A stretch of 64,000 nucleotides of DNA from Lentibacillus sp. JNUCC-1 (GCF_009741735.1 NZ_WHOH01000001.1:2046001-2110000); one strand, 5' to 3'. Counted from the stretch's first letter, positions 18,244-27,737 are shown. Notes: generated by a model from the letters alone, not told the origin. Numbers and translations: made by a program.

Positions 18244-18759
18244 ATGACGTTATTGGTCATTTTAGGAATCATGTATATCATGACATTTATTGCATTTTTA
18301 TTATTCGTGTATCGAGGGGAGAAAAAAGATCCGACAGATGGATCGTTCAGTTTAGGACGGGTGATACTCACTGCCGCCCTTTTAGCTCTAATTCCAACCA
18401 TTGTGATTGGTTTGTTTCTATTTGCCATACTCGGATCAACCAATTTGGTGACGACCGTGTTTGATTTTGAAATCAGTGCTGGCAGGTTGATGATTCTTTC
18501 TGTCGCCTTTTTGATTTATTTATTTACCATTGATAGTATCGTTGAAGTTCTGGCTGAACACCTTTTCGGCAAAGAACGGATTGTGTGGCCGGGTATTTTT
18601 ATGTTTTTGAGCCGTGCTGTGATTTTCTATGGAATTGGTGAACTTGTGGGGATTGCCTTATACCCAAGCCTCGTGATTGCTGTGGGTGTTGCGGCAATTG
18701 TTGTAATGCTTGAAGTCCTTTATTTAAAAAGCAAACAGAAAAAGAATGCAGACTCATAG
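18244..18759 (+). CDS. Small integral membrane protein, unknown
   Basis: 171 residues with about five hydrophobic segments: MTLLVILGIMYIMTFIAFLLF, then VILTAALLALIPTIVIGLFL, LMILSVAFLIYLFTIDSIV, an IFMFLSRAVIFYGIGELVG segment and a final VAAIVVMLEVLYL. The ATG at 18244 follows AGGGGGTACAACAT; a longer frame from 18208 has no good site. It lies 21 bp before the pseudouridine synthase gene on the same strand. I do not recognise a characterised family. Confidence 0.8.
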   Translation: MTLLVILGIMYIMTFIAFLLFVYRGEKKDPTDGSFSLGRVILTAALLALIPTIVIGLFLFAILGSTNLVTTVFDFEISAGRLMILSVAFLIYLFTIDSIVEVLAEHLFGKERIVWPGIFMFLSRAVIFYGIGELVGIALYPSLVIAVGVAAIVVMLEVLYLKSKQKKNADS

Positions 18760-18780
18760 TTCCAGTGAGGAGGACGTATT

Positions 18781-19452
18781 TTGAACATACCTGTTTTATT
18801 TGAAGATAACCATGTGCTTGTTGTGGAAAAGCCTGTAAATATACCTGTTCAAGAGGACCAGTCAGGAGACGCGGATATGCTTACCCTTTTAAAGGCGGAT
18901 CTGAAAGAACGCTATCAAAAGCCTGGCAATGTGTTTCTCGGACTTGTGCATCGCCTTGATCGTCCTGTAGGCGGCGTCATGGTTTTTGCCAAAACGTCCA
19001 AAGCGGCTTCACGGTTGTCAGATGCCATCAGACGCGGTGCATTTGAGCGGACATATCTGGCTGTTGTTCGTGGAAAGCCAGTCCATAAACAAGCACAACT
19101 GGAGAACACTTTGTTAAAAGATCATGCTGAAAACAAGGTTCATGTTGTCTCAAGCGGACATGGAAAAGGAAAACGTGCCCGTCTTACATATGAAATGCTT
19201 GCTGCGCGGGAAGCGTTAAGTCTTTTGTCTGTACAATTGGAAACAGGGAGACCGCATCAGATCAGGGTTCAACTCTCACATGCAGGTATGCCGCTTTATG
19301 GTGATCAGAAATATGGTTTCAACGTCAACAAGCCTGGTCAGCAGATTGCTTTGTGGGCGCATAAACTGTCGTTTGAACATCCGACAAAAAAAGATATGAT
19401 CACAGTGGAGTCGACACCGCCAGACACTGGGCCGTGGCAACAATTTTTTTGA
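18781..19452 (+). CDS. RluA-family RNA pseudouridine synthase
   Basis: A 223-residue enzyme that isomerises uridine to pseudouridine in RNA. It contains the RluA-family catalytic motif HRLDRPVGGVMVFAKTSKAA (residues 57-76; the Asp is the nucleophile) and the RPHQIRVQLSHAGMPLYGD block. There is no N-terminal S4 domain, so it belongs with the short Bacillus paralogues whose target sites are not known. TTG start after GAGGAGG. Confidence 0.92.
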   Translation: MNIPVLFEDNHVLVVEKPVNIPVQEDQSGDADMLTLLKADLKERYQKPGNVFLGLVHRLDRPVGGVMVFAKTSKAASRLSDAIRRGAFERTYLAVVRGKPVHKQAQLENTLLKDHAENKVHVVSSGHGKGKRARLTYEMLAAREALSLLSVQLETGRPHQIRVQLSHAGMPLYGDQKYGFNVNKPGQQIALWAHKLSFEHPTKKDMITVESTPPDTGPWQQFF

Positions 19453-19524
19453 CAGAAAAGCAGGATTAAACAATTCGTGTGCCGAAGTATGTGGTATGAT
19501 AAATAAAAAGGGGGAATTTTGCTA

Positions 19525-20907
19525 ATGGGTCATCATGTACATATTGTATTTGAACAGGATCATGTGGTTACTGGAAATATCGGTTTAAAAATGTTTGTTA
19601 GCCAACAAGCAGGATCGTTTTGTATTGCTTTTTCAGGAGAAGATTCGCTCGTTGTTTTAAAAGAAAAAGAAGGTGTGTACACGGCTGAACAAGTCCGCAT
19701 GACAGCAGGAGCGATCGCTCGTGAGCTTTCACAGCAAAAGGTTTCACAAGCCACGTTGCATACAGATGTTTTATCTCAGATGTATGGTTCCCTGAGTGAA
19801 GATGAGGTGTTAACAGCATTCGTGGAAGGCTGGCATTTGGGTACTTATGCCTTTATCAATTATCGGTCTGATGCGTCTGAACACAAAACAAATCTTGTAA
19901 TCGAAGGCGATTTTAGTGAAGCAGCGGTCACTGCTGGCGAGATCCGTGCCGCAGCGATGAGCTTTTCCCGTGATTTGATGAATGACATACCAAGCGCATT
20001 AAACCCGGAAACTTTTCCAGAAAAGTTAAAAGACGCTTTTGCTAGCAGCCCAGTCGATGTGTCTGTGTTTGATAAAGCTGAAATTGAGAGGCGCGAGATG
20101 AACGGCGTCCTGACAGTTAATCAAGGGAGTCAATATGAGCCGGCTTTTGTTGAGCTCAGGTATGTGGGTGATGCTTCGAAACCACTCGTGGCACTTGTCG
20201 GAAAAGGTGTTACTTTCGATACGGGCGGCGTCAGCCTGAAGCGCGGCCGGGATCTGAGTGACATGCGGATGGATATGGGCGGTGCTGCAGCGGTTTCAGG
20301 TGCGATGAAGCAGCTAGCTGATTCCGGTGCTCAAGTGAATGTAATTGCGCTCATTCCGATTGTTGAAAATGCGATTGACCGGAGAGCGGTTCTGCCGGGT
20401 GATATTATTCGTTATAAAGATGGGCAAACCGTGCAGATTGGCAACACGGATGCTGAAGGTAGATTGATCCTCGCTGACGCACTGATTCACGCGGGCGAAC
20501 ACGGTGCTGAGTATGTGGTTGATATTGCGACGCTCACAGGCGCGATCGGCAATGCCCTCGGCTCAAAAATGGCCGGCGTTTTTGGCGATGATGAGCTTTC
20601 AGTTGCGATGAAAAGATTAGGTGCTGATAACGGGGATGCTGTATGGCCGATGCCGCTGGTTGACGCGTATGACGATTATTTGAGAAGTGATTACGCAGAT
20701 TTCTGTAATATCAGTTCCAAAGGTGAAGCTGGTGCGATAACGGCAGCGTTATTTTTAAGACGATTCGTGCCTGAATCATGCAAATGGCTTCACGTTGATA
20801 TGGCCGGCCGTATGCAAGGGGACGGCAAGGGGTATTATCCGAAGACAGCAACGGGATTCGGTGCGCGGTTACTTGCAGATTACGCTGTTTATGTATCAGG
20901 AGAATAG
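19525..20907 (+). CDS. Leucyl aminopeptidase family (M17) protein
   Basis: A 460-residue cytosolic two-metal aminopeptidase. The N-terminal half is the family's variable domain. The catalytic half has VGKGVTFDTGGVSLK (metal lysine/aspartate), DMRMDMGGAAAV, the signature NTDAEGRLILADAL and DIATLTGAIG. All expected ligands are present. The length is slightly below the usual 480-500 residues because the N-terminal domain is short. The ATG at 19525 follows AAAGGGGG with normal spacing. Confidence 0.93.
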   Translation: MGHHVHIVFEQDHVVTGNIGLKMFVSQQAGSFCIAFSGEDSLVVLKEKEGVYTAEQVRMTAGAIARELSQQKVSQATLHTDVLSQMYGSLSEDEVLTAFVEGWHLGTYAFINYRSDASEHKTNLVIEGDFSEAAVTAGEIRAAAMSFSRDLMNDIPSALNPETFPEKLKDAFASSPVDVSVFDKAEIERREMNGVLTVNQGSQYEPAFVELRYVGDASKPLVALVGKGVTFDTGGVSLKRGRDLSDMRMDMGGAAAVSGAMKQLADSGAQVNVIALIPIVENAIDRRAVLPGDIIRYKDGQTVQIGNTDAEGRLILADALIHAGEHGAEYVVDIATLTGAIGNALGSKMAGVFGDDELSVAMKRLGADNGDAVWPMPLVDAYDDYLRSDYADFCNISSKGEAGAITAALFLRRFVPESCKWLHVDMAGRMQGDGKGYYPKTATGFGARLLADYAVYVSGE

Positions 20908-21023
20908 AAGGGTTGTCTGGAAGGCCTCGTTCGCTTTTTAAAAATGCGGGCGGGGCTTTGTTGTGTTTAGAATAGGGATGGGGTATAATATCTGAAAATA
21001 ATTAAATAAAGGAGTTTTTGAAC

Positions 21024-21989
21024 TTGATTTTTCTTCCCCTCGTCAAACCCTCATCATTGCTCCAATCAGAAAGCTTGCTTCCTCGTATGCAGACGGATGA
21101 GCTTTACACCATATTAAATGATCAATTCCAACGCGAACTGTCGGGCTACATAGGTGAAAAATCAATGGACTATTATTATCAATTACTGGATTTGGCCGCC
21201 TTCCCTGTGTTACATGGGCTGCGCATAAAAACAGGACGGAAATACTTTCAAATCGATACCCTCGTTCTATTCCCACAATTCATCCTGATCATCGAAACGA
21301 AAAACTTGACCGGCGTTGTTCATTATCAACTGGAAACAGGCCTCATGTATCGAGAAAAATTAGACGGACGTCTCGAACGCTTCCAAGATCCTATGATGCA
21401 AGCAAGTGTGCAGCGACACCATCTCCACAACTTTCTGCAAGTACACAACATTGCCCCCATACCCATTCATACACTAACTGTCTTCTCAAACCCGAATGTC
21501 ATTTTAAAACATCCTGGCCACGAGGTAATTCCCGACCTTTTATTGGCTCAAAATCTATTAAAACGCGTTCCTGAACTGCGAAAACAGTACCAGAATGAGC
21601 ATTTTTCATATGGTGAGCTGGAGCAAATTGCCCGAATGCTTGTAGCTGCGCATGAACCAAATGAGAAACGCCTCGTGGATAAGTTTGACATTCATGCTTC
21701 CCAGGTTAGAAAAGGTGTGTGGTGCCCACGCTGCAAACGGAATATGATGGACCGTATAGAAAGGAATTGGCTTTGCGGAACATGTGGTTTAAAAGATCCA
21801 AACGCACATATGACAGCAATACACGAATACTGCACTATTTTCGGACCGGAGTTTACTAATCTGGAAATGCGCGAGTTTTTGAGGATTAATTCAAAAGATG
21901 TAATGAGGCGATTGTTAGTAGGAGGTCCCTTCACTAAAATTGGAAAAAGTAAAGGGGCGAAGTATATGTATGAATCTGGAAGGAAGTAG
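21024..21989 (+). CDS. NERD-domain protein with C-terminal zinc ribbon
   Basis: 321 residues. The nuclease-related domain (about 35-155) carries the PD-(D/E)xK-like core FQIDTLVLFPQFILIIETKN, where D and ExK are the likely metal-site residues. The C-terminus has a two-pair zinc ribbon (CPRCKRNMM and CGTCG) followed by a helical region, MREFLRINSKDVMRRLL, then VGGPFTKIGKSKGAKYMY. NERD proteins are thought to process DNA, but few are tested. The TTG at 21024 is 9 bp behind AAAGGAG. The phased array starts immediately after its stop. Confidence 0.88.
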   Translation: MIFLPLVKPSSLLQSESLLPRMQTDELYTILNDQFQRELSGYIGEKSMDYYYQLLDLAAFPVLHGLRIKTGRKYFQIDTLVLFPQFILIIETKNLTGVVHYQLETGLMYREKLDGRLERFQDPMMQASVQRHHLHNFLQVHNIAPIPIHTLTVFSNPNVILKHPGHEVIPDLLLAQNLLKRVPELRKQYQNEHFSYGELEQIARMLVAAHEPNEKRLVDKFDIHASQVRKGVWCPRCKRNMMDRIERNWLCGTCGLKDPNAHMTAIHEYCTIFGPEFTNLEMREFLRINSKDVMRRLLVGGPFTKIGKSKGAKYMYESGRK

Positions 21990-22258
21990 ATTTCCTCGAA
22001 TAAGGGTCTGAGCGCGTCGAAAACGAAGGCGAGCGTGTCGAATAAGAGCATGAGCGCATCGAAAACGAAGGCGAGCGTGTCGAATAAGAGCCTGAGCGCA
22101 TCGAAAACGAAGGCGAACGCGTCGAATAAGAGCATGAGCGCAACGAAAACGAAGGTGAGCGCGTCGAATAAGAGCACGAGCGCAACGAAAACCATGGCAA
22201 GCGCGTCAAATAAGAGTATGAGCGCTCTATAAACGAAGCTGAGCGCTTGATATATCAG
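21989..22258. repeat. Alternating 21-bp repeat array (array C)
   Basis: About eleven full 21-bp units plus degenerate edges, most beginning GAGCGC. Two unit types alternate, one reading TCGAAAACGAAGG and the other TCGAATAAGAGC, giving a 42-bp higher-order period. The last unit (22241-22258) changes to GAGCGCTTGATATATCAG, close to the unit of the array at 53301. There are no stop codons in several frames because 21 is a multiple of three; I do not read it as protein. Confidence 0.85.
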
Positions 22259-22340
22259 TTAGAACTCCAAAAACTCGCTTGAACACAGTAGGAAGGGGGA
22301 AATGCATATATCACTAGAACCCCCTCCCTCCCCAAAAATC

Positions 22341-22384
22341 CAAAAACCACAGCCACCCACCCTTCAAGGCGGGGCTGTGGTTAA
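22341..22384 (-). terminator. Terminator of the CDGSH gene
   Basis: Stem AACCACAGCC / GGCTGTGGTT with, on the minus strand, a T-rich tail. Confidence 0.8.
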
Positions 22385-22391
22385 TCTACAC

Positions 22392-22595
22392 TTACTTTGG
22401 AGCTCGTGGAGAACTTTCAAATCCGATTTTTTTATGTGTACCGTCACAAAATGGTTTGTTGGATGATTCGCCGCAGCGGCATAGGGACACGGCTTTTTTT
22501 GTTTCGAACACGTTGCCTTTTGCATCAACCACTTCAAAGGACCCTGTCAGCAATAGGGATCCGTTGTCGTTCACTTTTATCTTTGCTTCTGACAT
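22392..22595 (-). CDS. CDGSH iron-sulfur domain protein
   Basis: A 67-residue single-domain protein. The cluster-binding motif is CRCGESSNKPFCDGTHKKIGF (residues 39-59): three cysteines and one histidine (C-x-C-x8-C-DGTH), the ligand set of a MitoNEET-type 2Fe-2S centre. Its role may be redox or iron-sulfur handling; bacterial members are poorly characterised. It stands alone, with its own terminator, divergent from the tRNA-Thr gene. Confidence 0.93.
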   Translation of the reverse strand: MSEAKIKVNDNGSLLLTGSFEVVDAKGNVFETKKAVSLCRCGESSNKPFCDGTHKKIGFESSPRAPK

Positions 22596-22693
22596 GCTTT
22601 CACCCCTGTATATATGTTATATCATGCTTTTCCAGTTTCGACAAAATGAGGAACTTTTGGAAGCAAAATTTCACCAGATCTGAAGCAGGTGGG

Positions 22694-22722
22694 TTGAAAA
22701 ATTCTCCCGATGGTATTATTAT
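22694..22722 (+). promoter_or_regulatory. Promoter of tRNA-Thr
   Basis: TTGAAA (22694-22699), 17-bp spacer, TATTAT (22717-22722), 20 bp before the tRNA. It fits a housekeeping sigma-A promoter. Confidence 0.7.
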
Positions 22723-22742
22723 TTTTCTTGTGCTTAAAATAT

Positions 22743-22815
22743 GCTGGTGTAGCTCAGTCGGTAGAGCGATTCACTCGTAATGAATAGGTCGGGGGTTCAA
22801 TTCCTCTCACCAGCA
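22743..22815 (+). tRNA. tRNA-Thr (anticodon CGT)
   Basis: A full cloverleaf: acceptor GCTGGTG/CACCAGC, D-arm GCTC..GAGC, anticodon stem ATTCA/TGAAT around loop CTCGTAA (anticodon CGT, reading ACG), T-loop TTCAATT and discriminator A. CCA is not encoded. Two G-U pairs occur in the T stem. It is a single tRNA gene followed at once by a strong terminator. Confidence 0.93.
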
Positions 22816-22820
22816 CTATA

Positions 22821-22861
22821 AAAAAGCGTCTCACCCTCACTAGAGGGGGAGACGCTTTTTT
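22821..22861. terminator. Bidirectional terminator between tRNA-Thr and catalase
   Basis: Stem AAAAAGCGTCTC / GGAGACGCTTTTTT, with A- and T-runs on both sides, serving the tRNA (+) and the converging catalase gene (-). Confidence 0.9.
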
Positions 22862-22876
22862 CGCACATTGCTCTAA

Positions 22877-24936
22877 TCATTTCCTGTTCCAAAAACGCTG
22901 TTGCGCTACAGCAGCCACAAAATCTTTTGCGAAATCTGGATTATTTGCTGCGAATACGACGCCAGCTAAATTGTTTTGCTCTGATGTGTGTATATATTGC
23001 TGTCCTGTTGAGGCGACACCAATCGGCTTGTAGTGTTTGTAGCCCACCTGCACGTATTCTTTGATACTAGAATCGAAATGGCCCTGTCTGCTGCAACGCC
23101 CTCCCACCACATAAAAAGAGTCGAGCAAGTAAGGACTTGTAGTGAGAAATGTCTCATCAACTTCGATCCTGGTCCCATCAGCCCCGGTTACGCTCCCAAG
23201 TGTGTCGCTTACGATGACAACAAAAACGCCATACTGCTTTAATGTGCTAAGGACCTGGCTGACTTCACTACTGTCAAAACCATCCCCGATTAAGACCCCA
23301 ACTTTTTGTGTATAAGCATAACTCGGCGTAAAAGCCTGGCTTAAGGATGGATACTTTGTAGAAACGGGAACCTGAGAACCGCTTGGGCGGTCAACACCAA
23401 TATGATCTGCTACGATACAGGCCAGCTCTCGATCTACATTGACCAGCATATCCACGTTTTGCTGACGGACCGACCTGTTGTTCACACTTCCAAGCTGATA
23501 GTTAAGTGCCTCCAGCGTATGTTGCTTTTCTACTGTCGTTAAACTGTTCCAAAAGATCCTCGGTTGCGTGAAGAAATCGTTGAAGGATTCACTTCTGCCC
23601 CGGACGACGCGGCCGTCTACTTTTTTCGGATAATGCTCATAACCGCCTTTTTCCGGGGGTGTCGTGTAAGGGGTGTTATTTGCCAACGAATTCTTGTGAT
23701 AGCTCACTTCATCAACATCAATGCGATACCTCATCACACCCTGCCTTTGATTGTTGTGAAATGGGCAGATCGGGCGGTTAATCGGCAAGTCTTGGAAGTT
23801 GCCACTTCCGAGTCGATGGTATTGTGCACTTTGATAAGCGATTAACCTTCCCTGCAGAACAGGGTCGTTGGAAAAATCAATTCCCGGAACGACATTGGCT
23901 GGGTTAAAAGCGACCTGTTCTAACTCTGCAAATTCATTGTCAACGTTCCTGTTCAAGGTCATTTTTCCAATAAGATGAACAGGAACCAACTCTTCTGGCC
24001 AAAACTTGGCAGGATCAAGAACGTCAAAATCAAATTTAAATTCATCTTCCAATGGGATCATCTGGACGCCCAGCTCATACTCTGGATAAGCGCCGCGGTC
24101 AATGGCTTCACGCAGGTCACGACGGTGATAATCGGGGTCAATTCCTCCGATTTTCTGAGCTTCGTCCTGAAGCAGTGAATGCACACCAAGCACAGGCTTC
24201 CAGACAAAACGCACGAAGGTAGCTACCCCTCGTCATTGACAAACAGATACGTGTTAATCGACCATGACTCCATCATACGGTAATTTTTCACCAGCCCACG
24301 ATCTGACATGATCCACAACACCATATGCAGAGCTTCCTGATTATTGGCCACATAATCCCAGAATGTGTCATGGGCGCCGGCAGCGGTTGGCATTCCAGTT
24401 CGCGGCTCGGGCTGGTAGGCATGCATGGCATCGGGGAATTTCATCGGATCCTGATTAATTAATACTGGCATACCGATTGTGGTGAGGTCGTAATTTCCTT
24501 CGTCTGTATAAAATTTAACCCCTTTACAGCGTAGATCTCTGGCTGTGTCTTTAGATCCTCTGTCACCCTGAACCGTGGAGAACCGGACAAATACAGATGT
24601 TTTTTTGCCCGCTTCCTGCAAAAAACCAGCTTTAGTAAACTGTTTCATAGATTGATAACACTCAAATTCTCCGTGGGCCCCATACCCTCTTGCGTGAACC
24701 ACCCTCGACGGTATGCGCTCCCGTACAAAATGTGTCATCTTCTCGAAAAAATGCCAATCCTCATGTAGCGAAGGGCCGTGCTCGCCTGCTTTCAAAGTCT
24801 GCTGATCGTTTGAAATTTTTCTCGATTGATTGGTCGTCATTGGGTTTCTGGTATTTTCTACTCGGAATTGATCGAGCTGCTCATTTTTCAGGTTTTTATC
24901 AACAGGCTTGTGGTGTCTTGATGACTTCTCATCCAT
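22877..24936 (-). pseudogene. katE: Large-subunit catalase (KatE/HPII type), split by a one-base frameshift
   Basis: The upstream part (24936 to about 24226) holds the catalase N-terminus, with the haem-pocket histidine in RVVHARGYGAHGEF and FVRFSTVQGDRGS. The downstream part (to 22877) holds the rest, including RLIAYQSAQYHRLG with the haem-ligand tyrosine, and a C-terminal DJ-1/glutaminase-like domain (KVGVLIGDGFDSSEV) that defines clade 2. The frame breaks at CCCC 24226-24229. One more G on the coding strand restores VNDEGVATFVRFVWKP, so the gene is probably intact in life. Together it is about 686 residues, normal for KatE. The alternative start is ATG 24948. Confidence 0.88.
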
Positions 24937-25033
24937 GCAATCACCCATTCCATAATTTTTTAAACCTTTTTATGTATATGCAGGGCGTCTAGCAATATTC
25001 ATCAACTGATTAGTAAAAAACCAATCAATCCCA

Positions 25034-25062
25034 TTTACATAGAAAAAAAACTGTTATATAAT
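25034..25062 (+). promoter_or_regulatory. Promoter of tRNA-Ser
   Basis: TTTACA (25034-25039), 17-bp spacer, TATAAT (25057-25062), about 22 bp upstream of the tRNA. Confidence 0.75.
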
Positions 25063-25084
25063 TTCCTGTGTCGGAAAATCAAGT

Positions 25085-25177
25085 GGAGAAGTACCCAAGC
25101 CCGGCTGAAGGGGATGCACTCGAAATGCGTTAGGGCGTGCAAGCGCCGCGTGGGTTCGAATCCCACCTTCTCCGCCA
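25085..25177 (+). tRNA. tRNA-Ser (anticodon CGA)
   Basis: A class II tRNA with a long variable arm. Acceptor GGAGAAG/CTTCTCC, discriminator G, encoded CCA (25175-25177). The anticodon loop CTCGAAA gives anticodon CGA, reading TCG. The T arm is GTGGG TTCGAAT CCCAC. Confidence 0.95.
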
Positions 25178-25184
25178 TACATAA

Positions 25185-25227
25185 TAAAAAACCTGCCAAC
25201 GTCATAGCGCGTGGCAGGTTTTTTTAG
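25185..25227. terminator. Bidirectional terminator after tRNA-Ser
   Basis: Stem AAAAACCTGCCA / TGGCAGGTTTTTTT between the tRNA (+) and the converging hydrolase gene (-). Confidence 0.9.
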
Positions 25228-25230
25228 ATT

Positions 25231-26093
25231 CTAAAGCTGTTTGTTCAGAAAAGCCAACACTTGTTTAAAAACGTCCTGAACATTCGGATCTTCCATCTTC
25301 TGGTCAAAAGAGTGTTCACCGCCGGGGATGGTAATGAGTTGATTGTCCACACCAAGCTGTGTCAGTTTTTCTTTCATCTTGAGCGATTCAGAATATGGAA
25401 CATCTTGATCCGCATCACCGTGCAGAAGCAAGGTGGGCGGAAAATCTGTTTCTGCAAGGTGGACAGGACAATAGGCTTTCAGATCGTCTTCGCTCATTCC
25501 CTCGTTCAGTTCAGCGACATAATCCAGCCACTTACCTTGCTGACGGCAGTATAAGTAGATTGCATAACGCCGCTCAATTGGAGACTCAGCTATGGTTTCC
25601 GGTTGAATGAGCTGTTTTGCGAGAACTTCTGGTACTGAAGTCATTGTATTAAAGTGTGCGCTTGGCTCCTTGTACCAATCTCCGAGAATATCGCCATACC
25701 CATAGAAAGAAACGATCGCAGCAGGCTTAACGGGGAAAGTACCTGTCATCAATGCCAGATAAGCCCCCGCTGAGCTGCCGACGACTGCAACCTTTTGCTG
25801 ATCAAAATTCATTTGTTTAAGTCCTTCTGTATAAACCCATTCGAGCGCATCTTGAATATCCGCAACAATGCCCGGGAGCTTTGTTTCTGGAGCCAGCCGG
25901 TATGCAAGGGATAACACATTGTACCCAGCTTCCTGATAAAGGGCGACCTGGTCCTTGTTAATGTCATTGCGTGTTCCCCACACAAGACCTCCCCATGAAT
26001 ATAAACGATCAACGGTGCTTCCGAAGTGCCTGCTGGAAATAATTCTGCTTTTATGGCACATGAGTCAACTTCTTTATAAACAAAGGTTGTCAT
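25231..26093 (-). pseudogene. Alpha/beta hydrolase (carboxylesterase-like), split by a one-base frameshift
   Basis: The N-terminal part (26093 to about 25995) runs to LIVYIHG. The rest continues in another frame as GLVWGTRNDINKDQVALYQ. One extra G at the run CCCC 25991-25994 (coding GGGG) restores the HGGGLVWG oxyanion motif. Further motifs are the nucleophile GSSAGAYLAL, LLHGDADQDVPYSES (acid) and GGEHSFD (His). About 287 residues in all, a HSL-like esterase or peptidase of the BD-FAE type. ATG 26093 is 9 bp behind GGAGG. Probably functional in the organism. Confidence 0.82.
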
Positions 26094-26237
26094 GAATGTC
26101 ATCCTCCAATTTGCTTGATGATTACAATGTAAGCATAATAACGCATGAAAAGGGAAAAAGACAAATAACATGTGTTGCTTTCTAAAGAATGCATGATTAT
26201 CATCCTATTTTCCGGGGAAAACATATTAAGGAGCCGA

Positions 26238-26338
26238 TGTTCCATTAACACCATCATAAAATTATTTAAAGTGGCTATACATGAATTATTTATTTGTCTA
26301 AATGGAACAATTACTTTCTGAATCTAATGCGCTATAAT
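26238..26338 (+). promoter_or_regulatory. allC promoter with widely spaced inverted repeat
   Basis: TTACTT (26311-26316), a 16-bp spacer and TATAAT (26333-26338). Directly upstream of the -35 is AATGGAACA (26301-26309), the exact inverse of TGTTCCATT at 26238-26246. The arm centres are 63 bp apart, about six helical turns, so a dimer or looping regulator such as PucR is plausible. A similar AATGGAAC followed by ACTTTC is seen in front of fdrA. Function is inferred. Confidence 0.55.
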
Positions 26339-26461
26339 TGAAGCAGAGGAATATGTGACACGTGGATGACCTTTATGCATATTAGACATCCGGTGTCATA
26401 TGTATATCCCTTTGAAGCAAGCAGCATTGGGAAATCTGGTCTTAAAGAAAGGCGGGTTTAT

Positions 26462-27709
26462 ATGAAAAAAGGAACGAATGCCTATTCAGGTGAACATGTC
26501 CAAGAGAAACTGGACTGGCTGGGAGCTTTTGGTAAAGATCCAAATGGAGGCGTTTCCAGAGTGCTGTACTCTGAAGAATGGGTCGAAGCTCAGAATGCAC
26601 TAAAAGCATTGTTTGAAGACGCCGGACTAACGACGCACTTTGATGATATCGGCAACTTGTTCGGTCAATTAAAGGGCTCCACTTATCCGGATGAAACCAT
26701 ACTGACCGGCTCACACGTTGATACAGTGAAAAATGGCGGTTTATATGATGGTCAATATGGCATCATCGCGGGATTTCTGGCGCTAAAATACTTGAAGGAA
26801 ACGTATGGGGAACCTCTTCGAAATATTGAAGTTGTTTCAATGGCAGAAGAAGAAGGCAGTCGCTTTCCGTTTTCTTTCTGGGGTTCTAAAAACATAGTTG
26901 GTGATCCAAGCACCAAAGAAGTCGTTAATATGAAAGATTTCGACGGAATTCCTTTCGAAGAAGCCATGCATAAGGCAGGTTTTGATTTCAAGCAAGACCC
27001 TGAAAATGTACGGAAAGACTTGAAAGCGTTTGTGGAAATCCACGTTGAGCAAGGCAATGTGCTTGAAAAAGAGCAAAAGTCTGTTGGTATTGTCAGTCAT
27101 ATTGCCGGTCAACGCCGCTATACCATTACATTGGATGGACAAGCTAACCATGCTGGGACCACACCCATGGGCTACCGGAAAGACACGATGAACGCTGCAG
27201 CCCGTATGATTACAACCCTTAACGACATGGCGCTGGAAGAAGGCGACCCACTTGTGGCCACCGTGGGCAAGATCATGCTTGAACCAAATACAGTGAACGT
27301 GGTGCCTGGTAAAGCAACTTTCACCATTGACATTCGTCATACGGAAAAGGCAAAACTTCACAGCTTTACAGAATCTGTAGAGGATATGCTTCGTAGAGTT
27401 GCAAAAGAAATTGACGTGGAAATCGACATTGATCGCTGGATGGACGCACCGCCTGTGCCAATGGACGAGGGCGTTGTGAATGCGATTAAAGCACAATGTG
27501 ATGAAGATGGGCTGGACTATAAACTGATGCATAGTGGGGCAGGACATGATTCGCAAATTATGGCACCTGTTATTCCGACAGCTATGATCTTTGTACCGAG
27601 CAAAGATGGCATCAGTCATTCACCCCATGAATATACAACTCCGCATGATCTGGCGGCAGGGGTAGATGCGTTGATCAGTGCTTTATACAATCTGGGTTAT
27701 AAAGAATAA
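26462..27709 (+). CDS. allC: Allantoate amidohydrolase
   Basis: A 415-residue M20-family metallo-amidohydrolase that converts allantoate to ureidoglycine, releasing CO2 and ammonia. Metal and catalytic motifs are GSHVDTVKNGGLYDGQYG (His and bridging Asp), AEEEGSRFP (Glu general base and ligand), EIHVEQG (His) and the C-terminal MHSGAGHDSQIM (His). It is the first gene of the catabolic run and is followed 28 bp later by allE. ATG 26462 has AAAGAAAGGCGG upstream; the longer frame from 26366 overlaps the promoter region and is rejected. Confidence 0.93.
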   Translation: MKKGTNAYSGEHVQEKLDWLGAFGKDPNGGVSRVLYSEEWVEAQNALKALFEDAGLTTHFDDIGNLFGQLKGSTYPDETILTGSHVDTVKNGGLYDGQYGIIAGFLALKYLKETYGEPLRNIEVVSMAEEEGSRFPFSFWGSKNIVGDPSTKEVVNMKDFDGIPFEEAMHKAGFDFKQDPENVRKDLKAFVEIHVEQGNVLEKEQKSVGIVSHIAGQRRYTITLDGQANHAGTTPMGYRKDTMNAAARMITTLNDMALEEGDPLVATVGKIMLEPNTVNVVPGKATFTIDIRHTEKAKLHSFTESVEDMLRRVAKEIDVEIDIDRWMDAPPVPMDEGVVNAIKAQCDEDGLDYKLMHSGAGHDSQIMAPVIPTAMIFVPSKDGISHSPHEYTTPHDLAAGVDALISALYNLGYKE

Positions 27710-27737
27710 TTTATAAATTTTAGGAGGATGTTTAAAT

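Noticed and set aside
20930..20970. Terminator after the M17 aminopeptidase gene
   Set aside because: A GC-rich imperfect stem around GCTTTTTAAAAATGC is present, but pairing is poor and the tail is not U-rich enough to call with confidence.
21934..22232. Open frames on both strands with 7-residue periodicity
   Set aside because: They are the 21-bp array C; several frames are open at once, there is no start signal, and the pattern continues past any plausible boundary.
26837..27619. 260-residue minus-strand frame
   Set aside because: A shadow of allC in the opposite strand; it has no ribosome site or family sequence, while the plus strand has full metal-site motifs.
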